Source: Candidatus Ichthyocystis hellenicum (GTDB lineage: Bacteria; Pseudomonadota; Gammaproteobacteria; Burkholderiales; 2013Ark19i). Taken from it: a stretch of 64,000 bases of DNA. How positions within the stretch are numbered: position 1 is the stretch's first letter; each line of letters begins with the position of its first letter. The stretch spans positions 1,818,314 to 1,882,313 of the forward strand of contig NZ_LN906597.1 of the NCBI RefSeq assembly GCF_001460935.1, written 5' to 3'. Below are positions 46,301 to 56,178 of the stretch, piece by piece. The notes under the pieces are model-generated. The model searched no databases. It was given only the letters and a program-made list of their open reading frames with translations, and was not told where the DNA came from. The translations under genes and the position numbers were made by a program.

Positions 46301-47037
46301 CTCTAGATGAATTTGAGTATTCGTACATATCAAATGATAATTTTTTTGATAAGTTTCGTAAGTTTTGTAGCAAAATGGTCGAACATATTAAAAAATGTAC
46401 TGATAGCACATTAATTAACTTGGTGCAAAATGTTGTATATTTAAAAACGGAAAAAGAAATGCCTAGAAGAATATTAATCAGACGGAGCGGTAAAGTTAAA
46501 TTTCACAAAGATGTAGCAAAGATATTGATCAGAAATATATCAACTGCCCCAGGAGTAATTACAAATTTGATCAAGTTATTGCCTCGCAATAAAATCATAG
46601 GAGAATATATGTCTCCCTTCCATGAAATTTATATTGATAATACGTGGCTACTAAAAGCAAAATCATTGTTCGAGTTTACTCAAAAAAAAGTATCTGATGA
46701 TCCCCTATTAAGTTGGTTAATAGACAAAATGTCACTAGACATGGCTGATAGAGTTAGTAGAAAAAATAATGATGCAAAGCAGTCTAGACAGCAGTCTAAA
46801 CTCGCTGATAGCCACATTGCTTGCAGAGTAAGAAAGTTGGTAAGAGAAGAACTGAATGCATTTAATGATAAATTAGATGATCCTATCATGATTATGAATC
46901 ATAATAAAATTGAAACCGCAGATCAAAAAATAAGATCTAAAATATTAGATAATCTCGAATCGGACTTAATATCAGCAGCCATAAAGCTATGTAGAGATTT
47001 GCGTCTCAAAACGTACGAATCAAGAGTAGTAACTTAA
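43351..47037 (+). CDS. Array paralog P7, triple-module protein (1228 aa)
   Basis: ATG 43351 (MYPCHSRDGYT) is chosen over the ATG at 43345: it aligns with the paralogs, and TTAGG lies eight bases upstream rather than two. The N region (1-212) is the longest of the array, with EEKLLFPDVFKLNK and TKRPLIENETHTALPEPKR (bipartite basic). Module A (about 213-507) is the most diverged: YLETCRMSNF replaces the RSYHRNN motif and its end (HDGFGKNTKLAT) lacks the FHKKLKL box. Module B is about 557-842. Module C (about 894-1228) lacks part of the late linker (ACRVRKLVREEL without STYNYI). Otherwise it is intact. Confidence 0.9.
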   Translation: MYPCHSRDGYTVSNTDGNKNINDMSSMDTNRVLCSNNQDISSFVDTLQKDTSLYDFLNFPAHNYLNPDDIYKEEKLLFPDVFKLNKICESNLETAIINYDNTKLSTSCSTKRPLIENETHTALPEPKRINFEQNIGSCSIGNYSYYDKSFDYEKQLPTVVESSSTALMTKDTDNPQSTYAKEGNHPSSIKITNELSQNKQYVDTKTPRENSIKKELYLETCRMSNFCYEEITMSIYIHAINKINIDSSGLFKNIVLKELDGIIKSRGFSKSSINLSVTYSNIRNYIMDRVCPFLNDPTTSDILITPGMSISNLRSSCLLNHLFFEKLHENCIKIAKNIFLISDNSLSYLFQKYINFNLSSCLNSAVNDGNIIYTQQNKFTSALKYLIAEIIYNLPNSIIFEIKKFDDDEIVKCLFFKMHDVFISRSFMRKLGSLSESYKSNLPNSRLSANSRLFNNFLEEVENLIITSCILFRKETFLPSKTMIRRLSEYLLSDIRNEHDGFGKNTKLATENASVDVANAFSSTTVDIKIEDYNCEPIATTSDINGTKQLKRCTVLKKLYLVPYHHHNLHSAEFTSSIYEYAIHTIDIDSDEFFSRTIAEKLYDHINRRGLDKLSMSIELTYSNVRRYILGKVSPHINNIITNADVIITPHMSISDIKHKCMSNIIFFEKLSEKCEKIVEEINIIPDLYFSNIIQSCINFGHHERLNINHKKNKFCSEVKLLIMKTIFSLQDKIVNEINKFNQDKMVRNLFSSIHGIFISKSLIRNLNLFFNSNKLPTNSFKDNINLLNDLLASLINMVKTSPIFHEGKLFFPNKHTSEKLSKYLLADMYAIPAKFHKKLKVSRKNISNPRTLISSVDLDGTHINNMIYTSKIIRSKLLSTEESISYHKINSKWNPTFIASLNIYKLAISMIDIDEGEFKNSFIDKNKHISSVKNHFNKKGKIDVDLSETYNRVKIYITDLFCNFLNEVEEETKPKIVIYDGMTLDEFEYSYISNDNFFDKFRKFCSKMVEHIKKCTDSTLINLVQNVVYLKTEKEMPRRILIRRSGKVKFHKDVAKILIRNISTAPGVITNLIKLLPRNKIIGEYMSPFHEIYIDNTWLLKAKSLFEFTQKKVSDDPLLSWLIDKMSLDMADRVSRKNNDAKQSRQQSKLADSHIACRVRKLVREELNAFNDKLDDPIMIMNHNKIETADQKIRSKILDNLESDLISAAIKLCRDLRLKTYESRVVT

Positions 47038-47745
47038 AATTATAACAAACAGCATATATCATATTACTGTCAGCAAGATCATTTATTGCATTGATTTTGG
47101 TAAAATTTAGTATATTTTCAAAGAAATTATTACCCATGACTATGAACATATCAAGATGATAATTATTTAGATGCAAACCACAAGTTTACTATAGCAATAT
47201 ACGAGATACCCCCTACCCTATATTGAGGCCAAAATTTATTACGCTTTATATTGTGAACATAAATGCTTTTGTAATGCAAAAAACTTTGACTTATGTGATT
47301 ACCAGAAGATACACTTTTTAAAATTTACCATCAATAACACATTATATTGATGAGATTATTATGAATAAGGAGCAAACAAAAATTTAATTTATTAAATGCA
47401 ACTAACAGTTACATTTATCTATTGCCATATACCATCCTAATGTAAAAATTTTAATCGATATGGTATTAACATCAACCAAGAACAATATATTAATTATTGT
47501 GCTATCTTCGAAGATAATTTATATTTAATTATTATTAATTTAAAAGTCAAAAATATTCTTTGCACAACATAAAGGTAAGTTTAATGTCGATTAAAATCAA
47601 ATTATTGCCACAATATAAAGATCATTTACTTGCAAAATAAAAATTACTTATAGATTTAAAAATAACTAGCTGTATTATATTTAATGGATCTTATTTTAAT
47701 TTAAGAATATAAAAATATGTAGCCAATTTAATGTCTTAGAAATTT
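47038..47745. other. Intergenic AT-rich gap between P7 and P8
   Basis: No open frame is seen. Scraps such as TTTTGTAATGCAAAAAACTTTGAC might derive from a module, but the similarity is too weak to claim. The P8 promoter-like element follows. Confidence 0.35.
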
Positions 47746-47748
47746 ATT

Positions 47749-47776
47749 TTTACTTTAATCGATATAGCTGTACAAT
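47749..47776 (+). promoter_or_regulatory. Promoter-like element of P8
   Basis: TTTACT at 47749-47754, spacer 16 (TTAATCGATATAGCTG), TACAAT at 47771-47776, 40 bases before the ATG. Confidence 0.7.
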
Positions 47777-47815
47777 GTACAGCTAAGCATAAATTTTTTA
47801 TTTAGGTTTCGATAT

Positions 47816-50800
47816 ATGTACCCATGTCATTCAGGGGATAGTTTTTCTGTAAATGAAGTTGATGAAACAAAAAATATTGCGGGCAATGTGAGGAGTATAG
47901 ATGCTGATCATCCACCTCATAAAATCCTATGCTCATCTAATGATTTTTTAAAATTATATGACAGTAATGACCTGAACCAAAATAATAATTACGGTCAAGA
48001 ATTATTAGCTTGTGATGTATTCAAATTAAATAAATTATGTGAATGCGATTTAGGAATTTTAGTTTGTAGTCATAATGATAATACGGCACGCACCTTTAAT
48101 GCTGTAAAAAGTCCTGTTACTAATGAAGAATTATCTAATAAAAAACACAATTCTCATTCTGAAAATACAGAGAGTTGCGTAATACCCAAAGAAATTAAAT
48201 TAAAGTCATATCGTCGAATTTTTCTGTATCGCAAAGAATTTAATGCAAGTGTATATAAAAATGCCATAAAAAACATCACCATTGATAGTAATGAAGCATT
48301 TAAAAACACAGTATTAGATAAAATGGGAACAGATTTTCTCAAAAATAAAAGAACGGCTTTAGTAAAATCAAAATCATCTATTGAACTTTCCCAAACCTAC
48401 TCTAATGTTAGAAAGTATGTTTTAGAGAAACTTTATTCCGTTCTTAGCGATCTTATCCCTACTTCGGACATACCAATAACCCCAGGAATGTCTATTTCAG
48501 ACTTGAGACATAGCTGCTTATCAAATAAGAACTTCTTTGATAAATTGAGTAGTGAGTGTGAAAAAATCGCAGAAGATGTACGATCAACCCCTTACGCTTC
48601 ATTATCTCACGTGTTCCAGCATAGCATTAGCTTTGATTCTAATAATTGTACAAATTCTACTAACAATAAAGTTAGTTTCTTTCCATTGAAAAACAAATTT
48701 CTACCGGGATTAAAAAAATTAATCATAGATACAACGTCTAGTTTGTCCAGTAATATTATATCTGAAATTGAAAAATCTGACCAAAACGGTATTGTAGATG
48801 GATTGTTTTTAAAGACACATGGTGTATTAATACAAAAATCATCAATAAGAACTATAAATTGTTTTTTCGATTACAATAATAAAGTTTTAGCAAATTATGA
48901 CTTTGATGATAATTTAAGTTTACTTAAACATTTACTTGAAAAATTGAAGAATATAGTGAAGGCGTCGTGTGCATTCCATGAAAATAAGGTAGTTTCACTG
49001 GGAGAATCTACAATAGAGCAATTATCTATCTATATATTAACAGATATGTATAACATACCTGTTAAGTTTCATAGAAAACTCAAGCTTACTCCCCAAAATA
49101 TTATAGAACGTCAAAGATTAAGTGAAAACTTCTATTTGAATTATAGCCGTGTGGCCAATCATATACCATATACTGATGACGGAATGGAATTACAATTATC
49201 AAAATTGGACCCAACTAGCAGAACAAAAATATCAACAGAAATTAACAGTAATTACGACCCTAGTAAATTAGTTATAGAGTATACCAATTTAGAACAGTGC
49301 GTATCCTCCCCAAAAATTAATCTTATAAAGTATAGTAAAAGTGACTTATTTTTGGATAAACTTAGTTCAAGCATATACGAAAATGCCATTAATAAAGTTG
49401 ATATAGACATTAATAGAATGTTTAGAAACAGCATATTAGAAAAATTAGATGCCCATATTAAAAGGAAGGGATTTGCAAAGTCATCTGTAGATCTTTCTTT
49501 AACTTATTCTAATGTCAGAAAATACATTCTATGTAAATTATCGCTCCACATTAAGGATATAATCAAGACAGCAGATGTACCGATAACTTTGGGAATGTCT
49601 ATCTCAGATATTAGGTCTAGATGTTTATCAAATAAATTATTTTTTGATAAATTAGCCAAAAGTTGTGATAAGGCGTTGGAGGAAGTACCTGCAATTTCAG
49701 AAAAAATTTTATTATCCATGATTCAAAGCAACGTTATCTTTGATTCGGACGAAAGATTGAACATTAATCATAAGAAATATAAATTTTTACAAGAATTAAA
49801 ATTATTAATTACAGAAACAATATCTAATTTGGTAAATAGCATTATTAATGTAATTAAAAATTTAAAACCAAGTGAAATTATAAATGGTTTATTTTACAAA
49901 ACACATGGCATATTTGTATCAAAATCTCTTATAAGGGAATTAAAACTTTTCTTTAATTCTAATAAAATACCAATCGGTAGCATTGAATACAACTTAAGCT
50001 CAATTAATAATTTTCTTGTAGAATTAACAATTTTAGTAAAAAAACACGTTATATTCCACGAAGGAATGTTATTTTTTCCTGAAAAACACACAGCAGAAGC
50101 GCTATCTAGATACTTGTTGTCCGACATGTACAATATTCCTTCTAGATTTTATAAAAAGATCAAAGTATCTAGCGAAAACATATCAAAACCCCATTCGTCA
50201 ATTGAAATTGCTAGCACAGATATTAACTGCAGAAAAGATATAACATATCACACTTTCACAAATACAGAATCTAAATTACTAGAAAAACCTATAACATTTG
50301 TTCAAAAAAAATCAAGTTGGAACCCAGCCTTAATAAGGTCCATAAATATATATAGACTAGCAATATCAATGATTAATATTGATAAAGGAAACTTCGAAAA
50401 CTCGTTCATAGATAAAATAAAGCACATACCATTGGTAAAGAAATATCTTTATAAACAGAAGAAAATTGAGATTGGCCTTCATGAAACTTACACCCGTGCC
50501 AAAAGTTATATTCTGGAAACCTTTCATCCGTTCTTGACAGAGATAGAAAAAGAAACAAAGACTAAGATAGTATTACACCACGGTATAACTTTAAATGATT
50601 TAAAAAATTCATATATATCAAATGAAGAGTTCTTCAAAAAATTGCGTATATTTTGTAGCAACGCTGTAGAAAGACTTAAAAATTTTACTGACAATAGCCC
50701 GATAAATTTGATACAAGAATACATATGTTTAGGAACAGAAACACAGAAAAAGATGATAATTAGGAAAAATATAAAATTAAACCTACTTAAAGACATAACA

Positions 50801-51340
50801 AGATTGTTAATCATAAATATTTCAAGTATTCCAGATGTAATTATAAATTCTATAAAGTTGATTCCCTGCTCCAAACTCGCAGGGGGACATCTATCCCCCT
50901 TTCATGACATGTATGTTGACAATATATCGCTGCTAAAAGTAAAATTAGCATTTGATGCTGCAATATCGAAAGTAATTAATGATCCGCTATTAAGTTGGTT
51001 AGTAGATAAAGTATCTCTGGAAATGATTGGCAACTCATGCGATGGAAATAATATAAAATCAAAAAATCAGTATAAATTCATTAATAGTTATATCACTTCT
51101 AAGGGATTGTACACATATAGTTACATAAAAAAATTAGCAAAAAACGAACTGGTTGCCCTTAGAAATAATATAGGTGATACCATCATGATTATGAATAACG
51201 ATAAAATTGAAAACACGGATAAAGTAACTAGATCTGAGATATTAAATAAACTTGAATCTGATTTGATTGCAGCATCTATAAAAGCCTACAAAAATTCATG
51301 TATTAAGGCCTATAAGTCAAAATTAGGAACTAAACATTGA
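47816..51340 (+). CDS. Array paralog P8, triple-module protein (1174 aa)
   Basis: MYPCHSGDSFSVNEVDET follows TTTAGGT. The N region is short (1-125): DFLKLYDSND, QELLACDVFKLNK, and AVKSPVTNEELSNKK, in which the first basic pair is reduced. Module A (about 126-425) has the four-residue longer form KNKRTALVKSKSSIELSQTY and other residues shared with P5 (LSHVFQHSISF) although P6 and P7 lie between, which points to non-neighbour duplication or recombination. Module B is about 498-783. Module C is about 835-1174, ending AYKSKLGTKH. No signal peptide is seen. A decayed member lies in the next gap. Function unknown. Confidence 0.9.
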   Translation: MYPCHSGDSFSVNEVDETKNIAGNVRSIDADHPPHKILCSSNDFLKLYDSNDLNQNNNYGQELLACDVFKLNKLCECDLGILVCSHNDNTARTFNAVKSPVTNEELSNKKHNSHSENTESCVIPKEIKLKSYRRIFLYRKEFNASVYKNAIKNITIDSNEAFKNTVLDKMGTDFLKNKRTALVKSKSSIELSQTYSNVRKYVLEKLYSVLSDLIPTSDIPITPGMSISDLRHSCLSNKNFFDKLSSECEKIAEDVRSTPYASLSHVFQHSISFDSNNCTNSTNNKVSFFPLKNKFLPGLKKLIIDTTSSLSSNIISEIEKSDQNGIVDGLFLKTHGVLIQKSSIRTINCFFDYNNKVLANYDFDDNLSLLKHLLEKLKNIVKASCAFHENKVVSLGESTIEQLSIYILTDMYNIPVKFHRKLKLTPQNIIERQRLSENFYLNYSRVANHIPYTDDGMELQLSKLDPTSRTKISTEINSNYDPSKLVIEYTNLEQCVSSPKINLIKYSKSDLFLDKLSSSIYENAINKVDIDINRMFRNSILEKLDAHIKRKGFAKSSVDLSLTYSNVRKYILCKLSLHIKDIIKTADVPITLGMSISDIRSRCLSNKLFFDKLAKSCDKALEEVPAISEKILLSMIQSNVIFDSDERLNINHKKYKFLQELKLLITETISNLVNSIINVIKNLKPSEIINGLFYKTHGIFVSKSLIRELKLFFNSNKIPIGSIEYNLSSINNFLVELTILVKKHVIFHEGMLFFPEKHTAEALSRYLLSDMYNIPSRFYKKIKVSSENISKPHSSIEIASTDINCRKDITYHTFTNTESKLLEKPITFVQKKSSWNPALIRSINIYRLAISMINIDKGNFENSFIDKIKHIPLVKKYLYKQKKIEIGLHETYTRAKSYILETFHPFLTEIEKETKTKIVLHHGITLNDLKNSYISNEEFFKKLRIFCSNAVERLKNFTDNSPINLIQEYICLGTETQKKMIIRKNIKLNLLKDITRLLIINISSIPDVIINSIKLIPCSKLAGGHLSPFHDMYVDNISLLKVKLAFDAAISKVINDPLLSWLVDKVSLEMIGNSCDGNNIKSKNQYKFINSYITSKGLYTYSYIKKLAKNELVALRNNIGDTIMIMNNDKIENTDKVTRSEILNKLESDLIAASIKAYKNSCIKAYKSKLGTKH

Positions 51341-52200
51341 CTAAGGGATGTAACATCATCATTATTAATACTTTTTTAAAGAATTTATCTCTACCAAAAT
51401 CTAAAGTGATATCGATGATATAAACTACCATTCAAGTAACACTTTATACAATATCAATGTCTAAACTCAGAAAGTATTAATCAAATAAGCCCCGTAAATG
51501 TAAAATATGTTAATATCAGCTAGTATCGTAGATATAAAACCAACCATAGAATATAATAAGGACCAAAATAACTATGGAAAAAATCATCATACTATGACCT
51601 AAAAAGGCCATATATTGATATTGCGGATAAATTTATCCCTGAAAAAAATAATACAGCTGAAGGATTATTTGAGATTACTAACAATGATAAAAATACATGC
51701 TTATAATCTGTTTATACCATAGCGAAAAAAACCAAATTTTAAATTTATAAAAAAATATAAATACCAGAAAAATTAATAATAGAGGAGTTCAAGAGAAAAA
51801 TTTAATATTGAATGATATTTTCTTTAATAAACTACATATCTCTCATTTAGACGCTGATTTCGTAATTTTGCTTAATGTATATGTTGATCATTAACCACCA
51901 ATAAAAATAAGATTTTTTTTGTAATCAGTACTAAAAGAAACAGTTAATCAGATACCATTATCTCATAATAAAGATAAATTTTATAATGGCGTCAATGATC
52001 AATGATAATAAAATTCTAAAAAATTAAGTTAGCCCATTATGATTAGGAAAAATGATAAAATTTAAACTACAGATAAACAATAAAGGAATGATATATTTGA
52101 TGAAATGAAATCAGATCTAATTAAAAAACCATAAGATCATACAGTACTTCATTTTTAAAAACATGAAAATTAAAACTAAAAAATCACATCTATTGTACCA
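51341..52200 (+). pseudogene. Decayed module-C remnant between P8 and P9
   Basis: At 52033-52125 the plus strand reads PIMIRKNDKI, stop, TTDKQ, stop, RNDIFDEMKSDLIKK, matching the end of module C (PIMIMxNDKIETADQKTRxxIFDKLESDLIE). Near 51845-51900 a stretch with YVDH resembles the SPFHxxYVDN motif. Multiple stops and indels show that an array member has decayed in place. The first 500 bases are not assignable. Confidence 0.65.
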
Positions 52201-52304
52201 GTGTAGTGCAATTTTATGTGTTTAAAATCCATATCATATCATTATTACTAATAATAGTATCACATCAATTTTGATTATCAGTGAGATGTATTAAAAAATT
52301 CATT

Positions 52305-52332
52305 TATCCTAAAACTAATACCAGTGTACAAT
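52305..52332 (+). promoter_or_regulatory. Promoter-like element of P9
   Basis: TATCCT at 52305-52310, spacer 16, TACAAT at 52327-52332 in GTGTACAAT, 41 bases before the ATG. The -35 is weak. Confidence 0.5.
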
Positions 52333-52373
52333 TATCACTATTGTGAATAAACTAATTTGATAGGTTACAGCAC

Positions 52374-55300
52374 ATGTATTCATGCCATTCAAAAGATGAT
52401 TTTATTAGGGGCGGCAATGGAAATCTAAGTATTAAAGATGAGGATGACAAAAACACTACTGAAGAAGCTGTGTCCTTCAAGAAACAAAAAGTAAGTAAAA
52501 ATGAAGATTATAGCTATTGTGCAGACATTTTACAAAAAAATGAGCCATCTTGTGTTTTTTTAAACCCTAATACTCCTCACTCTGAATTATCCCAAGATAA
52601 TTATTATCAAGAAAAATTACTACTTCCAGATATATTTAAATTGACTAAATCATATGAATCTAATTTATCTGCTACGGATGAAACCTTTGATACCGATAAA
52701 CCATCTACGTCCATTGCGGTAAAACACCTACTAACTGAAAAAGAACCAGTCTCAATAGCCCTAAATCCAAAAATAATAAAATTCAATCAAAACACTAATG
52801 ACGAAAAAAATCTAGATACTACATATTCAACTTCTAAGGAAGATATAGTAAGCCCCTCAATTTCAAAAAACACTGAGGAAACAGCATCAAATAATCCAAC
52901 CACTTGTAAAAAACCAGAACAATCAACAGTTAAAAAAAATATAAACCTAAGGGCATATCATCGACACAATTTATGTCATACAAAAATTAACTCAAACGTA
53001 ATATACAGAGACGCCATTAAAAAAATTAGTATTGATCGTAACGGATTATTTAAAAAATGTATATTAGAAAAACTAAGTAAAAATGTTAAAAGAGGAGATT
53101 TAGTAGAATTAGACCTATCCGCGACCTATTCTAACATACGCAGATACGCTTTAGAGAAACTATCAACATTTTTTAATGAAAATACTCCTAACTTAGAAAA
53201 ATTAATAACTCCCGGGATATCTATTTCGGATTTAAAATACAACTTCATATTAAACAAAAATTTTTTTAAAATACTACGAGAAAATTGTGAAAAAATTGTA
53301 GATAATGTACGAGCAACTCCGGATAATTGCTTATCACATATCTTTCAAAGAATACTTATTTGTAATATTAATGATTCCTTGAATTCAACCAGTACTAAGA
53401 TCAGATTACCTCATAAAAAAGATATATTCCTCCCAGAATTAAAAGATCTAATTGTGGATACAATATCAAACTTGCCCAGCAGCGTCATTGCCGAAATTGA
53501 AAAACTTGATCAAAATAATATCGTGAATGCTTTATTCTCAGATCTGCATGGCGTATTAGTATGTAATTCATTGATAATAAACATAAATATATTTTTAAGA
53601 CCATATAAAAATAAATTTCTAAATAGCAAGCTTGAAGATAATTTTCATTTATTTAACAGTTTAATCGAAAAAATAAGAAACCTGGTGAGAAAATCCTTTA
53701 TATTTCATGAAGGATTTTTTTTATTAGATGAATCAACAGCAGAGCAACTGTCTAAATACATATTGTCAGATATATATGGCATACCAACTAAATTTTATAG
53801 AAAAATTACACTATCTTCTAAAAATGCACCTGAAAACCGTAGACTAAGTAATGATATTGATACAATAAATATTAATCGATCTGAGCAATGTGTAATGACA
53901 AAAGAATTTGACTTAGGAGCACATCATAAGATCAACTTATGCTCTGAAAAATTCACATTAAACATATATGAAGATGCTATTAAAAAAATTGATATTGACA
54001 GTAATGATATGTTTAGGGATAGTGTATTTGAGAAAATAAATTATTATATTACAGGCAGAGGACTTACAAAATCATCCCTCAATCTTTCTACAACTTATTC
54101 GAATGTTAGAAAATATGTATTGGATAAAATTTCACCTTACATTCGTGATATCATCTTCACTGAAAACATATCAATAACACTAGGAATGTCTATATCAGAC
54201 ATAAGGTGTAAATACATATCAAATATAGATTTTTTTGAAAAACTAGCCAAAAGTTGCGAAAAAATTGCAAAAGATATCCATGAAATTTCAGATGATTACT
54301 TCGCAGGGATTATTCAAAATTGTGTTTGTTTTAGTTCATCTGAGCATTCCTATATTGTAAACAAGAAAAATGACTTGTTCTCAAAAGTAAAGTTATTAAT
54401 TGTGGAAACAATACTAAAATTGCCAAATAAAATTGCCATTGCACTTAAAAAGTTTACCAAAATAGAGATCGTTAATAGTTTGTTTTCAGATATACATGGC
54501 TTATACATTCCAAAATTACTAATAAATTCTTTAGCAATTAATATGAAATCATTTTTTGACTACAATAAAATTTCAGATAGTAATATTGTTACAAATTTAA
54601 ATTTTCTTAATAGCTTACTTACAAAAATATTAGTTCAAGTAAAGACATTACCCATATTACATAAAGAAAAAATTTTTTCCCTAGATGAATCTACAGCAGA
54701 ATTACTATCTAAATACCTCTTATCAGACATATACAGTGTACCTTCTAAACTTCACAAAAAAATCAAACCCCAGGAATCTATTAACAGCACTGTCGTTGCA
54801 TTAGATAATACTTTTACAAAAGGTGCTGTAACTAATACTTATGACATAATGGAATCTAAATTACTAGAAAAACCTCCACTCATACCACAAAAGAAATCGC
54901 AATGGAACTTGGATCTTATATCATCTTTAAATATATATGAACTAGCTATATCAATGATTGATATTGACAAGGGAGATTTCGAAGATTCTTTCATAGATAA
55001 AGTCAGACATTACCAGATAGTAAAAGGACACGATAGCGAAAAAAGAAAAATTAATATTGCCTTTTCCAAAATATATAATCGCATCAAAAATTATATTTTG
55101 GAACTATTTTACCCTTTCTTAAAAGAAACAGAAGAAGCGGCAAAATCTAAAATAAAACTCACTGATGGCATGACTATAGATGAATTAAGACACAATTACA
55201 TATCAAATGAGGCATTTTTTAATGAATTAAATGACTTTTGTAGTAAAGTTGTTGATCGTATTAAAGGCATCGATGATAGAACATTAGTAAATCTTATACC

Positions 55301-55898
55301 ATGCAGAATCATCCTAGTAAAAGAAGGACATAAGATGATTAGAAACGGAAATAAAATTAAATTTCGTAACGTAATAGAAAATCTATTAGTTAGGAACGTT
55401 TCAAATTACAGGAAGATGATTACAAATGCTATTAAATTAGTTCCCGACTCTAAAATTGTGGAGGGATATTTTTCTCTTTTTTACGATATGTATATTGATA
55501 ATGAATCTCTTATAAAAGCCAAATTAGTATTGGATTATGTAAGAGAGAAAGTGGTTAATGATAACCTATTAATCAAATTAGCAGACAAAATTTGCTTGGA
55601 TATGATTAGTAATCCTAGCAAAGGAAAAAATATATGTAAAACAATTAACACTCACGTAGTCTGCGAAAAATTAACTACCTACAAGTATATAAGAAAACTG
55701 GTAAGAAAAGATATACATCTCATTAAAGACAAGCTAAGTGAACCTATTATGATTATGCGAAATAATAAAATTGAGATTGCTGATCAAAAAACAAGGAATA
55801 TACTATTTGATAAAATTAAATCATCTCTTATTGAGGCAGCTATAAAGTCGTACAGAGATTTGTGTGCCAGAGCATACAAATCGTACAAATCAAAATAA
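52374..55898 (+). CDS. Array paralog P9, triple-module protein (1174 aa)
   Basis: MYSCHSKDDFIRGG follows ATAGGTT. The N region (1-186) has EKLLLPDIFKLTK and DKPSTSIAVKH; the basic motif is degenerate. Module A (about 187-481) belongs to a distinct subgroup with P10-P12: it begins with NVIYRDAIKKI instead of SIYKDAI, has LSTFFNENTPN before ITPGISISDLK, and has FILNKNFF in place of CISNxxFFE. Module B is about 510-799 and C about 844-1174 (WNLDLISSLNIYEL to AYKSYKSK). The A/B linker is short (about 28 residues). The C terminus is strongly basic. No signal peptide or membrane helix. Function unknown. Confidence 0.9.
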   Translation: MYSCHSKDDFIRGGNGNLSIKDEDDKNTTEEAVSFKKQKVSKNEDYSYCADILQKNEPSCVFLNPNTPHSELSQDNYYQEKLLLPDIFKLTKSYESNLSATDETFDTDKPSTSIAVKHLLTEKEPVSIALNPKIIKFNQNTNDEKNLDTTYSTSKEDIVSPSISKNTEETASNNPTTCKKPEQSTVKKNINLRAYHRHNLCHTKINSNVIYRDAIKKISIDRNGLFKKCILEKLSKNVKRGDLVELDLSATYSNIRRYALEKLSTFFNENTPNLEKLITPGISISDLKYNFILNKNFFKILRENCEKIVDNVRATPDNCLSHIFQRILICNINDSLNSTSTKIRLPHKKDIFLPELKDLIVDTISNLPSSVIAEIEKLDQNNIVNALFSDLHGVLVCNSLIININIFLRPYKNKFLNSKLEDNFHLFNSLIEKIRNLVRKSFIFHEGFFLLDESTAEQLSKYILSDIYGIPTKFYRKITLSSKNAPENRRLSNDIDTININRSEQCVMTKEFDLGAHHKINLCSEKFTLNIYEDAIKKIDIDSNDMFRDSVFEKINYYITGRGLTKSSLNLSTTYSNVRKYVLDKISPYIRDIIFTENISITLGMSISDIRCKYISNIDFFEKLAKSCEKIAKDIHEISDDYFAGIIQNCVCFSSSEHSYIVNKKNDLFSKVKLLIVETILKLPNKIAIALKKFTKIEIVNSLFSDIHGLYIPKLLINSLAINMKSFFDYNKISDSNIVTNLNFLNSLLTKILVQVKTLPILHKEKIFSLDESTAELLSKYLLSDIYSVPSKLHKKIKPQESINSTVVALDNTFTKGAVTNTYDIMESKLLEKPPLIPQKKSQWNLDLISSLNIYELAISMIDIDKGDFEDSFIDKVRHYQIVKGHDSEKRKINIAFSKIYNRIKNYILELFYPFLKETEEAAKSKIKLTDGMTIDELRHNYISNEAFFNELNDFCSKVVDRIKGIDDRTLVNLIPCRIILVKEGHKMIRNGNKIKFRNVIENLLVRNVSNYRKMITNAIKLVPDSKIVEGYFSLFYDMYIDNESLIKAKLVLDYVREKVVNDNLLIKLADKICLDMISNPSKGKNICKTINTHVVCEKLTTYKYIRKLVRKDIHLIKDKLSEPIMIMRNNKIEIADQKTRNILFDKIKSSLIEAAIKSYRDLCARAYKSYKSK

Positions 55899-56109
55899 AA
55901 AATAACATATTGACATGATTAAATTTATTTAAACAGGAAAAAGGATTACAACGATATAATCGTAAGAAATTAATGTATCATCTTTCATTTCAACAAGGGC
56001 ATATACGGCATATTTTCCAAGTCTCATAAGACAAAGGTTTACGGTATATAACTATCAATGGTCAAATACCAATTCCTGTTATAGGTCACACAATTTAAAG
56101 AAATTTATT

Positions 56110-56137
56110 TTAGATAAAATATACATCAGTGTATAAT
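56110..56137 (+). promoter_or_regulatory. Promoter-like element of P10
   Basis: TTAGAT at 56110-56115, spacer 16, TATAAT at 56132-56137 within AGTGTATAATC. This is the only member whose -10 has the classical TATAAT rather than TACAAT. Confidence 0.55.
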
Positions 56138-56178
56138 CTTACTTACTTTAGAATAAATTATCACCATCAGGATTCATT

